Positions 8,611-16,703 of a stretch of DNA of 64,000 nucleotides are shown piece by piece (the stretch's first letter is position 1; every line of letters begins with the position of its first letter). The notes under the pieces are model-generated. The model was not told the origin of the DNA, searched no databases, and saw only the letters and a list, made by a program, of their open reading frames with translations. The position numbers were made by a program, and so were the translations under genes. Source of the stretch: Rhizobium leguminosarum. GTDB lineage: Bacteria; Pseudomonadota; Alphaproteobacteria; Rhizobiales; Rhizobiaceae. The DNA lies in NCBI RefSeq assembly GCF_002953715.1, contig NZ_CP025013.1, forward strand, positions 992,001 to 1,056,000, written 5' to 3'.

Positions 8611-10149
8611 ATGAACTGGCTTGAAAATCTGCGCCGCAGCTTCCTGGACTGGGATGCCATGGCGGAAGTTCTGCCGAGTATGATCAGCGTCGGCCTGAAG
8701 AACACGCTGATCCTGGCCGCTGCCTCGACCGTGCTCGGCGTCATCATCGGTATGGCGCTTGCCGTGATGGGCATCTCGCAATCCCGCTGGCTGCGGCTGC
8801 CGGCGCGCATCTATACCGATGTTTTCCGCGGGCTTCCGGCGATCGTCACGATCCTGATCATCGGCCAGGGGTTTGCCCGGATCGGGCGCGAGATCTTCGG
8901 TCCGTCTCCATTTCCGCTCGGCATCCTGGCGCTCAGCCTGATTGCCGGAGCCTATATCGGCGAAATTTTCCGGTCCGGCATTCAAAGCGTCGAGCGCGGC
9001 CAGATGGAAGCCTGCCGGGCGCTCAGCATGAGTCATGGGCAGGGCATGCGCCTGATCGTTATCCCACAAGGCATCAGGCGGGTTCTGCCGGCGCTGGTCA
9101 ATCAATTCATCGGAAACGTCAAGGATTCCAGCCTTGTCTATTTCCTCGGATTGCTCGCTTCCGAGCGCGAGATCTTCCGGGTCGGCCAGGATCAGGCCGT
9201 CGTCACCGGCAATCTGTCGCCCTTGTTGCTGGCGGGCGTCTTCTATCTCGTCATCACCGTGCCGCTGACCCACTTCGTCAATTATATCGATGAGAGACTG
9301 CGGCTCGGAAAACAAGGTCGCGGCTCGGGTGCTGCGAGCGGATTGATCGAGGTGAGCGAGTTGCAGGCCGCCACCAGCCCTCATCCCGCGGTCAAGGCGG
9401 TCGAGGAGAGTATGCCGCGCTTCAAAGGCGGCGCCCTGAACATCCGCGACCTCACCATGGCCTATGGCGATCTCGACGTGCTGAAGGGTGTCGATCTCGA
9501 CATCGCCGCCGGTACCGTCACCTGCATCATCGGCCCTTCCGGCTCCGGCAAATCGACGCTGTTGCGCTGCATGAACAGGCTTGTCGAACCGAAGGGTGGC
9601 GACATGCTGCTCGATGGCGAGAGCATCCTGGCGATGAAGCCGGAGAGGCTGCGCCGGCGTGTGGGGATGGTGTTCCAGCACTTCAACCTGTTTCCCGACC
9701 ACACGGCACTCGAGAACGTCATGCTTTCGCTGACCAAGATCAAGAAGATGCCGAGGCAGGAGGCGCGGCGCATCGCCGAGGCACGTCTGGCCGATGTCGG
9801 TCTTGCCGGGCGTAGGGATCATCGGCCCGCAGGTCTGTCGGGCGGGCAGCAGCAGCGCGTCGCCATCGCACGCGCGCTGGCCATGGATCCGGAGGTCATG
9901 CTCTTCGACGAAGTGACGAGTGCGCTCGATCCCGAACTGGTGAAGGGCGTGCTCGACCTGATTGCCGCCCTCGGCCGCCAGGGCATGACGATGGCCGTGG
10001 TGACGCATGAGATGGGATTTGCGCGCAGGGTGGCCGACCAGGTCGTCTTCATGGATGAGGGCCGCATCGTCGAGGCCGGCTGCCCGAAGCAGATCTTCGA
10101 CAATCCCCGAAGCGAGCGGCTGAAGCGCTTCCTTGCGGAAGTTCTCTGA
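8611..10149 (+). CDS. Fused amino-acid ABC transporter permease and ATPase
   Basis: A single 512-residue protein. Residues 1-235 are a HisM/GlnP-type permease with about five membrane segments and the EAA loop (GQMEACRALSMSHGQGMRLI). Residues 265-512 are a GlnQ/HisP-type ATPase with Walker A GPSGSGKST, Q-loop FQHFNLFPDH, signature LSGGQQQRVAIARALA, Walker B VMLFDEVTSALDP and the switch VTHEMGFARRVADQVVFMDEG. These functions are normally separate polypeptides; the reading frame is continuous with a linker of about 30 residues and there is no sign of a frameshift. One fused gene would give a transporter with permease and ATPase in 1:1 stoichiometry. Confidence 0.92.
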   Translation: MNWLENLRRSFLDWDAMAEVLPSMISVGLKNTLILAAASTVLGVIIGMALAVMGISQSRWLRLPARIYTDVFRGLPAIVTILIIGQGFARIGREIFGPSPFPLGILALSLIAGAYIGEIFRSGIQSVERGQMEACRALSMSHGQGMRLIVIPQGIRRVLPALVNQFIGNVKDSSLVYFLGLLASEREIFRVGQDQAVVTGNLSPLLLAGVFYLVITVPLTHFVNYIDERLRLGKQGRGSGAASGLIEVSELQAATSPHPAVKAVEESMPRFKGGALNIRDLTMAYGDLDVLKGVDLDIAAGTVTCIIGPSGSGKSTLLRCMNRLVEPKGGDMLLDGESILAMKPERLRRRVGMVFQHFNLFPDHTALENVMLSLTKIKKMPRQEARRIAEARLADVGLAGRRDHRPAGLSGGQQQRVAIARALAMDPEVMLFDEVTSALDPELVKGVLDLIAALGRQGMTMAVVTHEMGFARRVADQVVFMDEGRIVEAGCPKQIFDNPRSERLKRFLAEVL

Positions 10150-10243
10150 AGCGCCTGAGGCAACGCATGGTGCCCCGGTCATCCTAACACCGGCTGCGCC
10201 GGATTTCACCCGCTATAGCAAGAGCAGAAACAAGGCTATCGAC

Positions 10244-11380
10244 ATGAATGCTTCCACCAAACCCTTGAAGGTCGTCGTCATCGGTGGCGGGATCTTTGGC
10301 GTCTCGACATCAGTCCATCTGGCGCGGTTCGGGATCCGCACCGTGCTGATCAATGACGGCCCGCTTGCCAACGGCGCCTCCGGCCGTTCGCTCGCCTGGC
10401 TCAACTCGGCGCGTAAACGCTCCGATGCCTATCACCGGCTCCGTTTGGCCGGCATAGATCGCTATCGCACGCTGGCCGCCCGGAATCCCGATGCGCCGTG
10501 GCTGCGCTTCGACGGCGGCCTGACCTGGGATGCGGACGATGCCGGCAACGAGATCGCCGAGATCTTCGACTATGAGCGCGATCTCGGCTATCACGCGCAA
10601 TGGCTCGCCCCGGCAAGGATTGCCGCGGCGACGCCGGGTGTCGATGCAAGTGCGGTGACTCGGCAAGGTGCGATCTTCAACCCCGGGGAGGGCTGGGTCG
10701 ATCTTCCATCCTTGATCGGCACGCTTGCGGAAGAATTCCGCACGCTGGGCGGCGAGATCGTCACGGACGCGGGTCGCGCGACGGTCGATATCGACGGCGG
10801 GCGTGCCCGTGGCGTGATCACGGCAGACGGCATGCGCCGCGATGCGGATGCCGTACTGCTTGCGGCTGGCGGCGACGTCCCCGCAATCGTGGGCGAGGTC
10901 GGCCAGCATATCGGCGATGCAACGCCGGTCGCCCTTCTCGTCAGGACCAAGCCGGTCCGCCATCCGCTGAAGGCCGTGCTCAACACGCCTCGCATTGCCA
11001 TCCGGCCAACGCCCAGCGGCGGCTTCGCTCTCGATTCCGCCTGGTCCGAGGAAGAGGTGAGCGTCAGGCCCGACGGCAGCTACGAAGTCAGACAATCGAC
11101 GCTGGAGGGGTTGCTGCGCGAGGCCTCCAGAGTTCTCGAAGGCAATCCGGCGCTGGAGATCGAAGATTACGGCGTCGGCCCAAAGCCCATCCCGGGCGAC
11201 GGCGAGCCGGTCTTCGGCGAACTGCCGTCGATCTCGGGTTATTTCGTTGCCTTCAGCCATAGCGGCGCCACCCTCGGGCTGATTGCCGGCGAACTGCTGG
11301 CGGACGAGATCGTCACCGGACGCCGCCATCCACTGCTGGCGGACTTTCGGCCGGCGCGTTTCAGCGCATCGCGACGGTGA
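10244..11380 (+). CDS. FAD-dependent amine/amino-acid oxidoreductase (DAO family)
   Basis: Encodes 378 residues from the ATG at 10244. The N-terminus has the dinucleotide-binding fold KVVVIGGGIFGVSTSVHLAR with an acidic end to strand 2 (VLINDGPLANGASGRS). The C-terminal part has the DAO-family FAD-contact pattern (EDYGVGPKPIPGDGEP, FVAFSHSGATLGLIAGELLA). Members oxidise D-amino acids, glycine, sarcosine or related secondary amines to imino acids. It sits about 95 bases after the transporter in the same direction, so it probably degrades the imported compound. The exact substrate cannot be read from the sequence. Confidence 0.85.
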   Translation: MNASTKPLKVVVIGGGIFGVSTSVHLARFGIRTVLINDGPLANGASGRSLAWLNSARKRSDAYHRLRLAGIDRYRTLAARNPDAPWLRFDGGLTWDADDAGNEIAEIFDYERDLGYHAQWLAPARIAAATPGVDASAVTRQGAIFNPGEGWVDLPSLIGTLAEEFRTLGGEIVTDAGRATVDIDGGRARGVITADGMRRDADAVLLAAGGDVPAIVGEVGQHIGDATPVALLVRTKPVRHPLKAVLNTPRIAIRPTPSGGFALDSAWSEEEVSVRPDGSYEVRQSTLEGLLREASRVLEGNPALEIEDYGVGPKPIPGDGEPVFGELPSISGYFVAFSHSGATLGLIAGELLADEIVTGRRHPLLADFRPARFSASRR

Positions 11381-11427
11381 AGGTCGCGATGCGGAAGCTC
11401 GAGCCACTGGCCAGGCGGATGACCGTT

Positions 11428-13935
11428 CTATGCCGCGGCGGTTCGACGAAGCGCGCCCGTTTGTTCCAATTGGAACTGATCGATCAACTGGAGGAGTACC
11501 CTCGTCTCGTCGGCAAGTTCCTTCGTCGCCGCGCTGGTTTCTTCGACCATGGCCGCATTCTGCTGCGTCATCTGATCCATCCGGTTGACGGAAGAATTCA
11601 CTTCGTGGAGGGCGTTGTACTGCTCTCTGCTCGAGCGAGCGATGACGTCCATCTGCTCAGATGCGGTGACCACTTTCGCCGAGATGCTTTCAAGGACTTC
11701 GCTCGTCTCGCGGACGACACGCGCTCCATTGGTAATCTCCGTCTGCGAACGTCCGATGAGCTGCTTGATCCTTTGGCCGGCCTCGGCAGAGCGTTGAGCC
11801 AGATCGCGCACTTCCTGAGCCACGACCGCAAAGCCTTTTCCGGCCTCGCCAGCGCGGGCCGCCTCGATGCCGGCGTTCAGGGCAAGCAGGTTCGTTTGGA
11901 ACGCGATTTCATCGATGACGCCGATGATTTGAACGATCTCATCGGATGCCGCTTCAATCTTGTCCATCGCGTCGATGGCGCTTGCAACAACCTGGGATGA
12001 CGAATCGGCCACCTGTTTGGTGTCCGTGATGATCTGGTGGGCATCATCGGCGCAGGCCGCAGACGAACGAACCGTAGTGGTGATCTCTTCGATAGCTGCG
12101 GCTATCTCTTCGAGTGCGACGGCCTGCTGTTCGGTGCGTCGCGCAAGATCGTTCGCGGCAAGATCCATCTGACCGGCGTTCCCTTCGATCATCCGGGTGT
12201 TGGTGCGGATCTGGTCGATCGTTTCCTGCAGCCGGAGGAGCGACGAGTTGAAATCGTTACGAAGCTGCTCCAATCGGCCGAAGAAGGGGGTTGCGATCGT
12301 CTGAGAAATGTCGCCCCGCGCCAGACGTCCGAGACCTTCCGCCAGAGCCGTAACCGCGAAGTCTATCTGCTCTTCGACCGTGCGTTTTTCTTCATCGCTG
12401 CGATGCCGCTCCTCCTCGGCCTTCGATCGCTCGACCTCGCTACGCTCCTCGATCTCGACCTTGGCGATGGCATTATTCTTGAATACGCCCAGGGCGCGGG
12501 CCATATCGCCGATTTCATCGGCTCGGCTGTCGCCGACGATGGATGTTTCCAGTTTGCCGTCCGCCAGCCGCCTCATAGCCGAGGTGATCTGATTGATCGG
12601 CCCCTTGAGCGTAACGGTCAGCCCGACGCCCGCGAGGATTGCGATCACCACGCCGAGGATCGTCGTTCCCAGAGACATCGAATTGGCATCCGCGCGTTCA
12701 TCAGCCGCATTCTGCCGCTGCATCTCGGCGAATGACGTCAACTGAGACCACATCCGGTCCACGTCGGCCGCGGCCAAACGGAATTCGTCCTGGCGCTGCG
12801 CGCTGATGCGAACGAGGTCGGTGGCAGCCTTCTGCATCTTGTCCAGCGCCGGCAGAAGCTTGGCTTTGAGATTATCGAATTGCGCGACACCGCCGGCATT
12901 GGAAATCAGCGTGTCCAGGCCCTTCCTGACAGCCGCGATTTCCTGCGAAAGCCGCTGGAGATTGGCGTCCGTTGGCGCCAAGGTCAGTTTCGCCATAATG
13001 ATCTGAATCACGTAAGCCGAGGTCGTGAGTTTCTGGCCGTCTCTCTGGCTGGTTTTGGCGCGCTCGACCGTTTTGGCGGTCTCGGCCGCCTTATCCGTTA
13101 CCGCTTTCACGCGCCGTGCGGCGACCTCCTGCAATTCGGGCAGCCTGCCGACGATATGGCTCGTCGCATTCCTGAGACCGGCTGTACGCTCCTCGGTCGG
13201 GCCGGAGGCTTCGACAAGCGGCTTCAACGAAGCAATGGCATCGTCAATCGCCTTTTTGGCTTCCGATGCCTCGCCGCCCAGCGCCATTCCCACGATGCGC
13301 TGCTGCCGGGCGAGTTCCTCCATATCGGGGCCGCTGATAGGGTCGGCGGCTTGAGCCTTGTCGTTTAACGATTGGGCGAAGGAGGCGAAGTCCGAAATGC
13401 GCTGTGCATCGCCCAGCGTATTGCGGGCTTCATCTTCCTGCATGTCGGCGGCGCGCTGGAGAACCTTGGAGCCTTCAACGATATCTGTCTGGGACGACAC
13501 GACGACGCTCTGTGCCTTCTGGAGATCGGTAAGGAGCGCCGACCGAGTTTCCTGAAGCTGCCACAGTGTATCCATGCGGGCCGAAATTCCGTCGATGGAA
13601 GACAGCGCTTGCTCCAGTTCCTGCTGACCGCTGCGATCCGCGGCGAGCTTGTCGATGCCGGATTTCAGAAGAACGCGCTGATCGGCAAGTTTGCGGGTGA
13701 CGACATCGCGGTTTTCTTGCGTGGCATTGGCGAGGAATTCGCCCATCGCGGCCGACAAATCGCGAAATCCGCTCAACGACTGCAGAACGGAATTGGAAAT
13801 ATCCATCCGCCCCTGAAGCAAGCTCGATGCATAAAAACCGGTCGCACCCACGGCCATGATGCTGAAGACGAACGGAACGATGAACACCATCACCTGCGTC
13901 TGGATGCGAACACGTGACAACAGCCTTCCCAACAT
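11428..13935 (-). CDS. Methyl-accepting chemotaxis protein
   Basis: Encodes 835 residues. Residues about 14-36 form the first membrane segment; a long helical periplasmic ligand-binding region (to about 420) follows, consistent with a helical-bundle sensor of the HBM type. A second membrane segment (TTILGVVIAILAGVGLTVTL) leads into a HAMP domain and a coiled-coil linker. The cytoplasmic signalling domain carries the conserved hairpin tip (IDEIAFQTNLLALNAGIEAA, then RAGEAGKGFAVVAQEVRDLA). It should feed the CheA/CheW pathway. It is convergent with the oxidase gene (47 bases apart), and the attractant is unknown. Confidence 0.93.
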   Translation of the reverse strand: MLGRLLSRVRIQTQVMVFIVPFVFSIMAVGATGFYASSLLQGRMDISNSVLQSLSGFRDLSAAMGEFLANATQENRDVVTRKLADQRVLLKSGIDKLAADRSGQQELEQALSSIDGISARMDTLWQLQETRSALLTDLQKAQSVVVSSQTDIVEGSKVLQRAADMQEDEARNTLGDAQRISDFASFAQSLNDKAQAADPISGPDMEELARQQRIVGMALGGEASEAKKAIDDAIASLKPLVEASGPTEERTAGLRNATSHIVGRLPELQEVAARRVKAVTDKAAETAKTVERAKTSQRDGQKLTTSAYVIQIIMAKLTLAPTDANLQRLSQEIAAVRKGLDTLISNAGGVAQFDNLKAKLLPALDKMQKAATDLVRISAQRQDEFRLAAADVDRMWSQLTSFAEMQRQNAADERADANSMSLGTTILGVVIAILAGVGLTVTLKGPINQITSAMRRLADGKLETSIVGDSRADEIGDMARALGVFKNNAIAKVEIEERSEVERSKAEEERHRSDEEKRTVEEQIDFAVTALAEGLGRLARGDISQTIATPFFGRLEQLRNDFNSSLLRLQETIDQIRTNTRMIEGNAGQMDLAANDLARRTEQQAVALEEIAAAIEEITTTVRSSAACADDAHQIITDTKQVADSSSQVVASAIDAMDKIEAASDEIVQIIGVIDEIAFQTNLLALNAGIEAARAGEAGKGFAVVAQEVRDLAQRSAEAGQRIKQLIGRSQTEITNGARVVRETSEVLESISAKVVTASEQMDVIARSSREQYNALHEVNSSVNRMDQMTQQNAAMVEETSAATKELADETRVLLQLIDQFQLEQTGALRRTAAA

Positions 13936-14362
13936 GAGTCCCTCCTCGGCTCACAGCGTCTCGTTGCGGCGCCTTGGCGCAGGGGCTGTTGCAGGTCGCC
14001 TCCCTTCGAGTGAAAACTCTCCTTCCGCCTGAGGCGGCAGCCACACAGGTTTGCTCGCAACCAACGGCTGCTCGCCCCTCCTCTTGACCTTCCGAAACTC
14101 CTAAATCCGTCGGAAGGAAATGGCTTGAAGCAGAACAATCAATCTCGGGTGAAGATACCGGTCCCCTCGAACCGGCTCTGCACATAATCCCTGCCGGACG
14201 CATGACGCATTAGTGGAATAAACATTTCATACTGCACGACTCGTGAAATATTCGTTTCAATATTCGCCGAAACCAACATTTTGTCCAGCCAGAGGACGGG
14301 CAGCCGATGCATCCTTCTGAGCCGTCGAGCGTTCTATCGCCAGGAACAACTGGAGACGCATC
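13936..14362. other. Intergenic region upstream of the chemoreceptor
   Basis: About 430 bases between the divergent chemoreceptor and the 14363 gene. It contains a small hairpin CCGCCTGAGGCGG (14025-14037) and a direct repeat of AATATTCG (14248-14255 and 14260-14267, 12-base period), which could be a tandem regulator site. No supported gene was found in it. Confidence 0.45.
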
Positions 14363-14869
14363 ATGCTCAAGGACGAACTCGGGTACACTGGCACAAACAG
14401 GGATATGCGCGACGGTGCGGAAACCGCACCGGCCCCCTTCGAAGAGGCGAACATCAACCCTGATCTCATCAGACGCGAGGGTTTCGCCAGCGAGGCCGAA
14501 TATCGGGCGTATATTGCCACGCTCGGTGGTTATGCGCCGTTTGAAGGCACTGCCGAGGAACCTCTCCTGGTCTCCGATGGTCATGCCCTGGAAGGCCGCC
14601 TGCGAGAATTGAGAGAAGAGATCGAAAACCTTCGCGCTCGCCTTCACGTGATCCAACATCAGGCCGCGACCGTCGTTACGGAGAACGTCCGATGGGCCGA
14701 TGCAAGCGCCCATGCGCAGCTCGGCAATCAGCCCTGGCTGAAGCTGGCAGCCGCAATGGCGGCGACCTTCGTCGTCACGAGGGGCATCAGGCGACTGCCT
14801 CTGGGCGCCGTGGCGACGACGGCGTTGCCGTTGGTGGCAGCGACGATGAACCGGAAGTCCGCCAGGTGA
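14363..14869 (+). CDS. Coiled-coil protein with C-terminal membrane segment, function unknown
   Basis: Encodes 168 residues; the ATG at 14363 lies seven bases after GGAGACG. The first half is polar and acidic, followed by a coiled coil (LEGRLRELREEIENLRARLH, about residues 76-95) and one hydrophobic segment near residues 126-158 containing a basic patch (VTRGIRRLPLG). It is probably a membrane-tethered protein. It does not overlap the neighbouring nuclease-family gene, which runs toward it. No family is recognised. Confidence 0.6.
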   Translation: MLKDELGYTGTNRDMRDGAETAPAPFEEANINPDLIRREGFASEAEYRAYIATLGGYAPFEGTAEEPLLVSDGHALEGRLRELREEIENLRARLHVIQHQAATVVTENVRWADASAHAQLGNQPWLKLAAAMAATFVVTRGIRRLPLGAVATTALPLVAATMNRKSAR

Positions 14870-14892
14870 AAATCGTCAGTAGCGATGACTGA

Positions 14893-15621
14893 TCAGGCGA
14901 AACCGATTTCGGCAAACAGAGGGAGGTGGTCAGAGGCAACTCTTGTCAGGCGATTTTCCAACACCGCCGCCTGTTTGACGATGAGATCCTCGGTGACGAA
15001 GATGTGGTCGAGACGCATCAGCGGGTAACGGGAGGGGAAGGTCGCTCTTGGCGCGGCATTGCCAGCGAGGTGTGCATCCTTCAACGATCGCGCGGCAAGT
15101 TTGTAAGTCGCTGATGACGGAATGGCGTTGAAATCGCCGCAGAGGATGGTGGGAAGAGGCTCGTCCGCCGTGCCGCGCAGCCAGCCGGGGTTCAGCAATG
15201 TCGTCATCTGGCGGATGCGCTCGCGGCCGCGAAGGCCGAGATGGGTGTTGACGACCAGCAGTTTTCTGTCGCCGACCAGTATTTCGACGGATAATGCGCC
15301 GCGCTGTTCGCCGATGGACGGCAGCGGGCCGGCCTTGACCGCGCCTGTAGGCAGCGCGGTGATGATCGCATCGCCATACTGTTCCTCGGCAATCGACAGC
15401 GCCGGATGGAAATGAGCCTGCATCTTCAAAAGCGAGGCGATCACATGGGCCTGGTCGACGCCGCCGGTCCTGCGCCTGAGGACATCGACCTCCTGAAGAG
15501 CGACGATATCGGCCTCAGCCTCGGCGATGACGGAAGCGATGCGGCCGGGATCGAGCTTCCGATCGCCCCCGATACAACTGTGCACGTTATAGGTCAGGAG
15601 TTTGATTGATTTATCCGGCAT
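14893..15621 (-). CDS. Endonuclease/exonuclease/phosphatase family protein, YbhP-like
   Basis: Encodes 242 residues from the ATG at 15621. The open frame reaches 15681, but its first 20 codons are built from the tandem palindromes there, so I start at MPDKSIKLLTYNVH. EEP motifs are all present: LLTYNVHSC (N), IVALQEVDV (E), LLVVNTHLGLRG (NTH), ILCGDFNAIPSS (GDFN), RLDHIFV (DH) and the final VASDHLPLFAEI (SDHLP). Such folds hydrolyse phosphodiester or phosphomonoester bonds. With the adjacent YbhN-like and ClsB-like genes it matches the E. coli ybhP-clsB-ybhN set, which suggests a role in phospholipid metabolism rather than nucleic acids. Confidence 0.88.
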   Translation of the reverse strand: MPDKSIKLLTYNVHSCIGGDRKLDPGRIASVIAEAEADIVALQEVDVLRRRTGGVDQAHVIASLLKMQAHFHPALSIAEEQYGDAIITALPTGAVKAGPLPSIGEQRGALSVEILVGDRKLLVVNTHLGLRGRERIRQMTTLLNPGWLRGTADEPLPTILCGDFNAIPSSATYKLAARSLKDAHLAGNAAPRATFPSRYPLMRLDHIFVTEDLIVKQAAVLENRLTRVASDHLPLFAEIGFA

Positions 15622-15636
15622 GGCCCTGCTGAACTC

Positions 15637-15711
15637 GTTCCCCCCGGGAGAACATAGAACTTGTTCCCCGGGGGAACACAAAACTCGTTTGATCGTTCCC
15701 GATTATCGAAC
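15637..15711. promoter_or_regulatory. Three GTTC...GAAC palindromes in a divergent promoter region
   Basis: GTTC and GAAC arms flank 9 bases at 15637-15653, 7 bases at 15663-15677 (perfect GTTCCCCGGGGGAAC) and 9 bases at 15695-15711. They fill the gap between the divergent YbhP-like and YbhN-like genes and look like a tandem operator. The order of half-sites (GTTC then GAAC) differs from the direct-repeat LexA box of alphaproteobacteria. The regulator is unknown. Confidence 0.55.
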
Positions 15712-15740
15712 CAGGGCGCTCGCACTTCTGAGGACAATCA

Positions 15741-16703
15741 ATGAGCTTGAAAAGCATGATCTGGAATGGACTGCTCATCGCTGCCCTTTGTCTCGCGGTC
15801 TTTCTCCTCTATCGGATCTTCCAACAATACAGCCTCGATCAGATCGTCCAATCGGTTCGCAGCATCCCTTTTTCGACCTTTTGCACGGCACTCCTCTTTG
15901 CGGCGGCATCCTATCTGTGCCTCAGCTGTTTCGATCTCCTGGCGATCCGTTCGCTCGACAAATCCTTGCCCTATTCCAGGGTTGCGCTGGCGTCCTTCAT
16001 CAGCCTCTCGCTCGGCCACAATATCGGCTTTGCCGGGCTGAGCAGCGGCGCCTTCCGTTATCGTTTCTATTCGCGCTGGGGGCTGACGGCGGAGGACGTG
16101 GCGAAGATCATCCTGTTTTGCGGTGTCACGGTAGGACTTGGGCTGATCACGCTTGGCGGTCTTGCCATGATCGTCAATCCCGGCGATGCCGGGCGCCTGC
16201 TGCGCATCGATCCGGCACGCGTCCGCATCTTCGGTGCGCTGGCGCTGGTCGTGCCGGTGGTCTATGCCGGCCTGGCGTTTTTCATCCGTGGCACGTTGCG
16301 GATGTGGCGCTGGTCGTTTCAGCTGCCGCGATTTTCGATCGCGGTCGCGCAGGTCGGGGTCGGGACGGTCAACTTCATGCTCGTGTCTGCCTGTCTGCAC
16401 CAGATGCTCTCTGCCTTCGGCGACGTCGCCTTCTTCAGGTCGGTGACGGCTTACGTGCTCGCCAATTCGGCAATTCTCGCAACGCATGTTCCGGGCGGTC
16501 TGGGCGTGCTCGAGGCGACCGTCTCCTATGTCGTGCCGAAGGAGGCGTCGATCGGCGCGCTGATTGCATTCCGCTGCGCCTATTTCTTCATTCCGCTGGC
16601 GCTCGGCACAACGCTTCTCGTCATCAGCGAGGTCGTTTTCCGGCGGACGTCACGCGGGGCGGATGAGGAGGCGGACGAGCGCGCCGAAGCCCAGTCGGTC
16701 TAG
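15741..16703 (+). CDS. YbhN/LPG-synthase-TM family integral membrane protein
   Basis: Encodes 320 residues with about eight hydrophobic segments. It fits the UPF0104/lysylphosphatidylglycerol-synthase flippase-domain family: SLSLGHNIGFAGLSSGAFRYR (the NIGF...SG..RYR signature) and ATHVPGGLGVLEATV (the P-G-G-L-G-x-x-E motif) are typical. No synthase domain is attached, so it resembles YbhN rather than MprF. Family members are thought to handle or sense membrane lipids. Its 3' end overlaps the convergent phospholipase D-type gene by 54 bases. Confidence 0.85.
   Translation: MSLKSMIWNGLLIAALCLAVFLLYRIFQQYSLDQIVQSVRSIPFSTFCTALLFAAASYLCLSCFDLLAIRSLDKSLPYSRVALASFISLSLGHNIGFAGLSSGAFRYRFYSRWGLTAEDVAKIILFCGVTVGLGLITLGGLAMIVNPGDAGRLLRIDPARVRIFGALALVVPVVYAGLAFFIRGTLRMWRWSFQLPRFSIAVAQVGVGTVNFMLVSACLHQMLSAFGDVAFFRSVTAYVLANSAILATHVPGGLGVLEATVSYVVPKEASIGALIAFRCAYFFIPLALGTTLLVISEVVFRRTSRGADEEADERAEAQSV

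Noticed and set aside
7975..10209. 744-codon open frame on the minus strand
   Set aside because: It lies antisense to the amino-acid ABC genes; its His/Asp/Arg-rich composition is a shadow of GC-rich coding sequence, and the plus-strand genes have all family motifs.
15637..15711. LexA box
   Set aside because: The alphaproteobacterial LexA site is a direct repeat GTTC-N7-GTTC; the motifs here are inverted repeats GTTC-N7/9-GAAC.
15602..16666. 354-codon open frame on the plus strand
   Set aside because: Shifted-frame shadow of the YbhN-like gene; the 15741 frame has membrane segments and family motifs.
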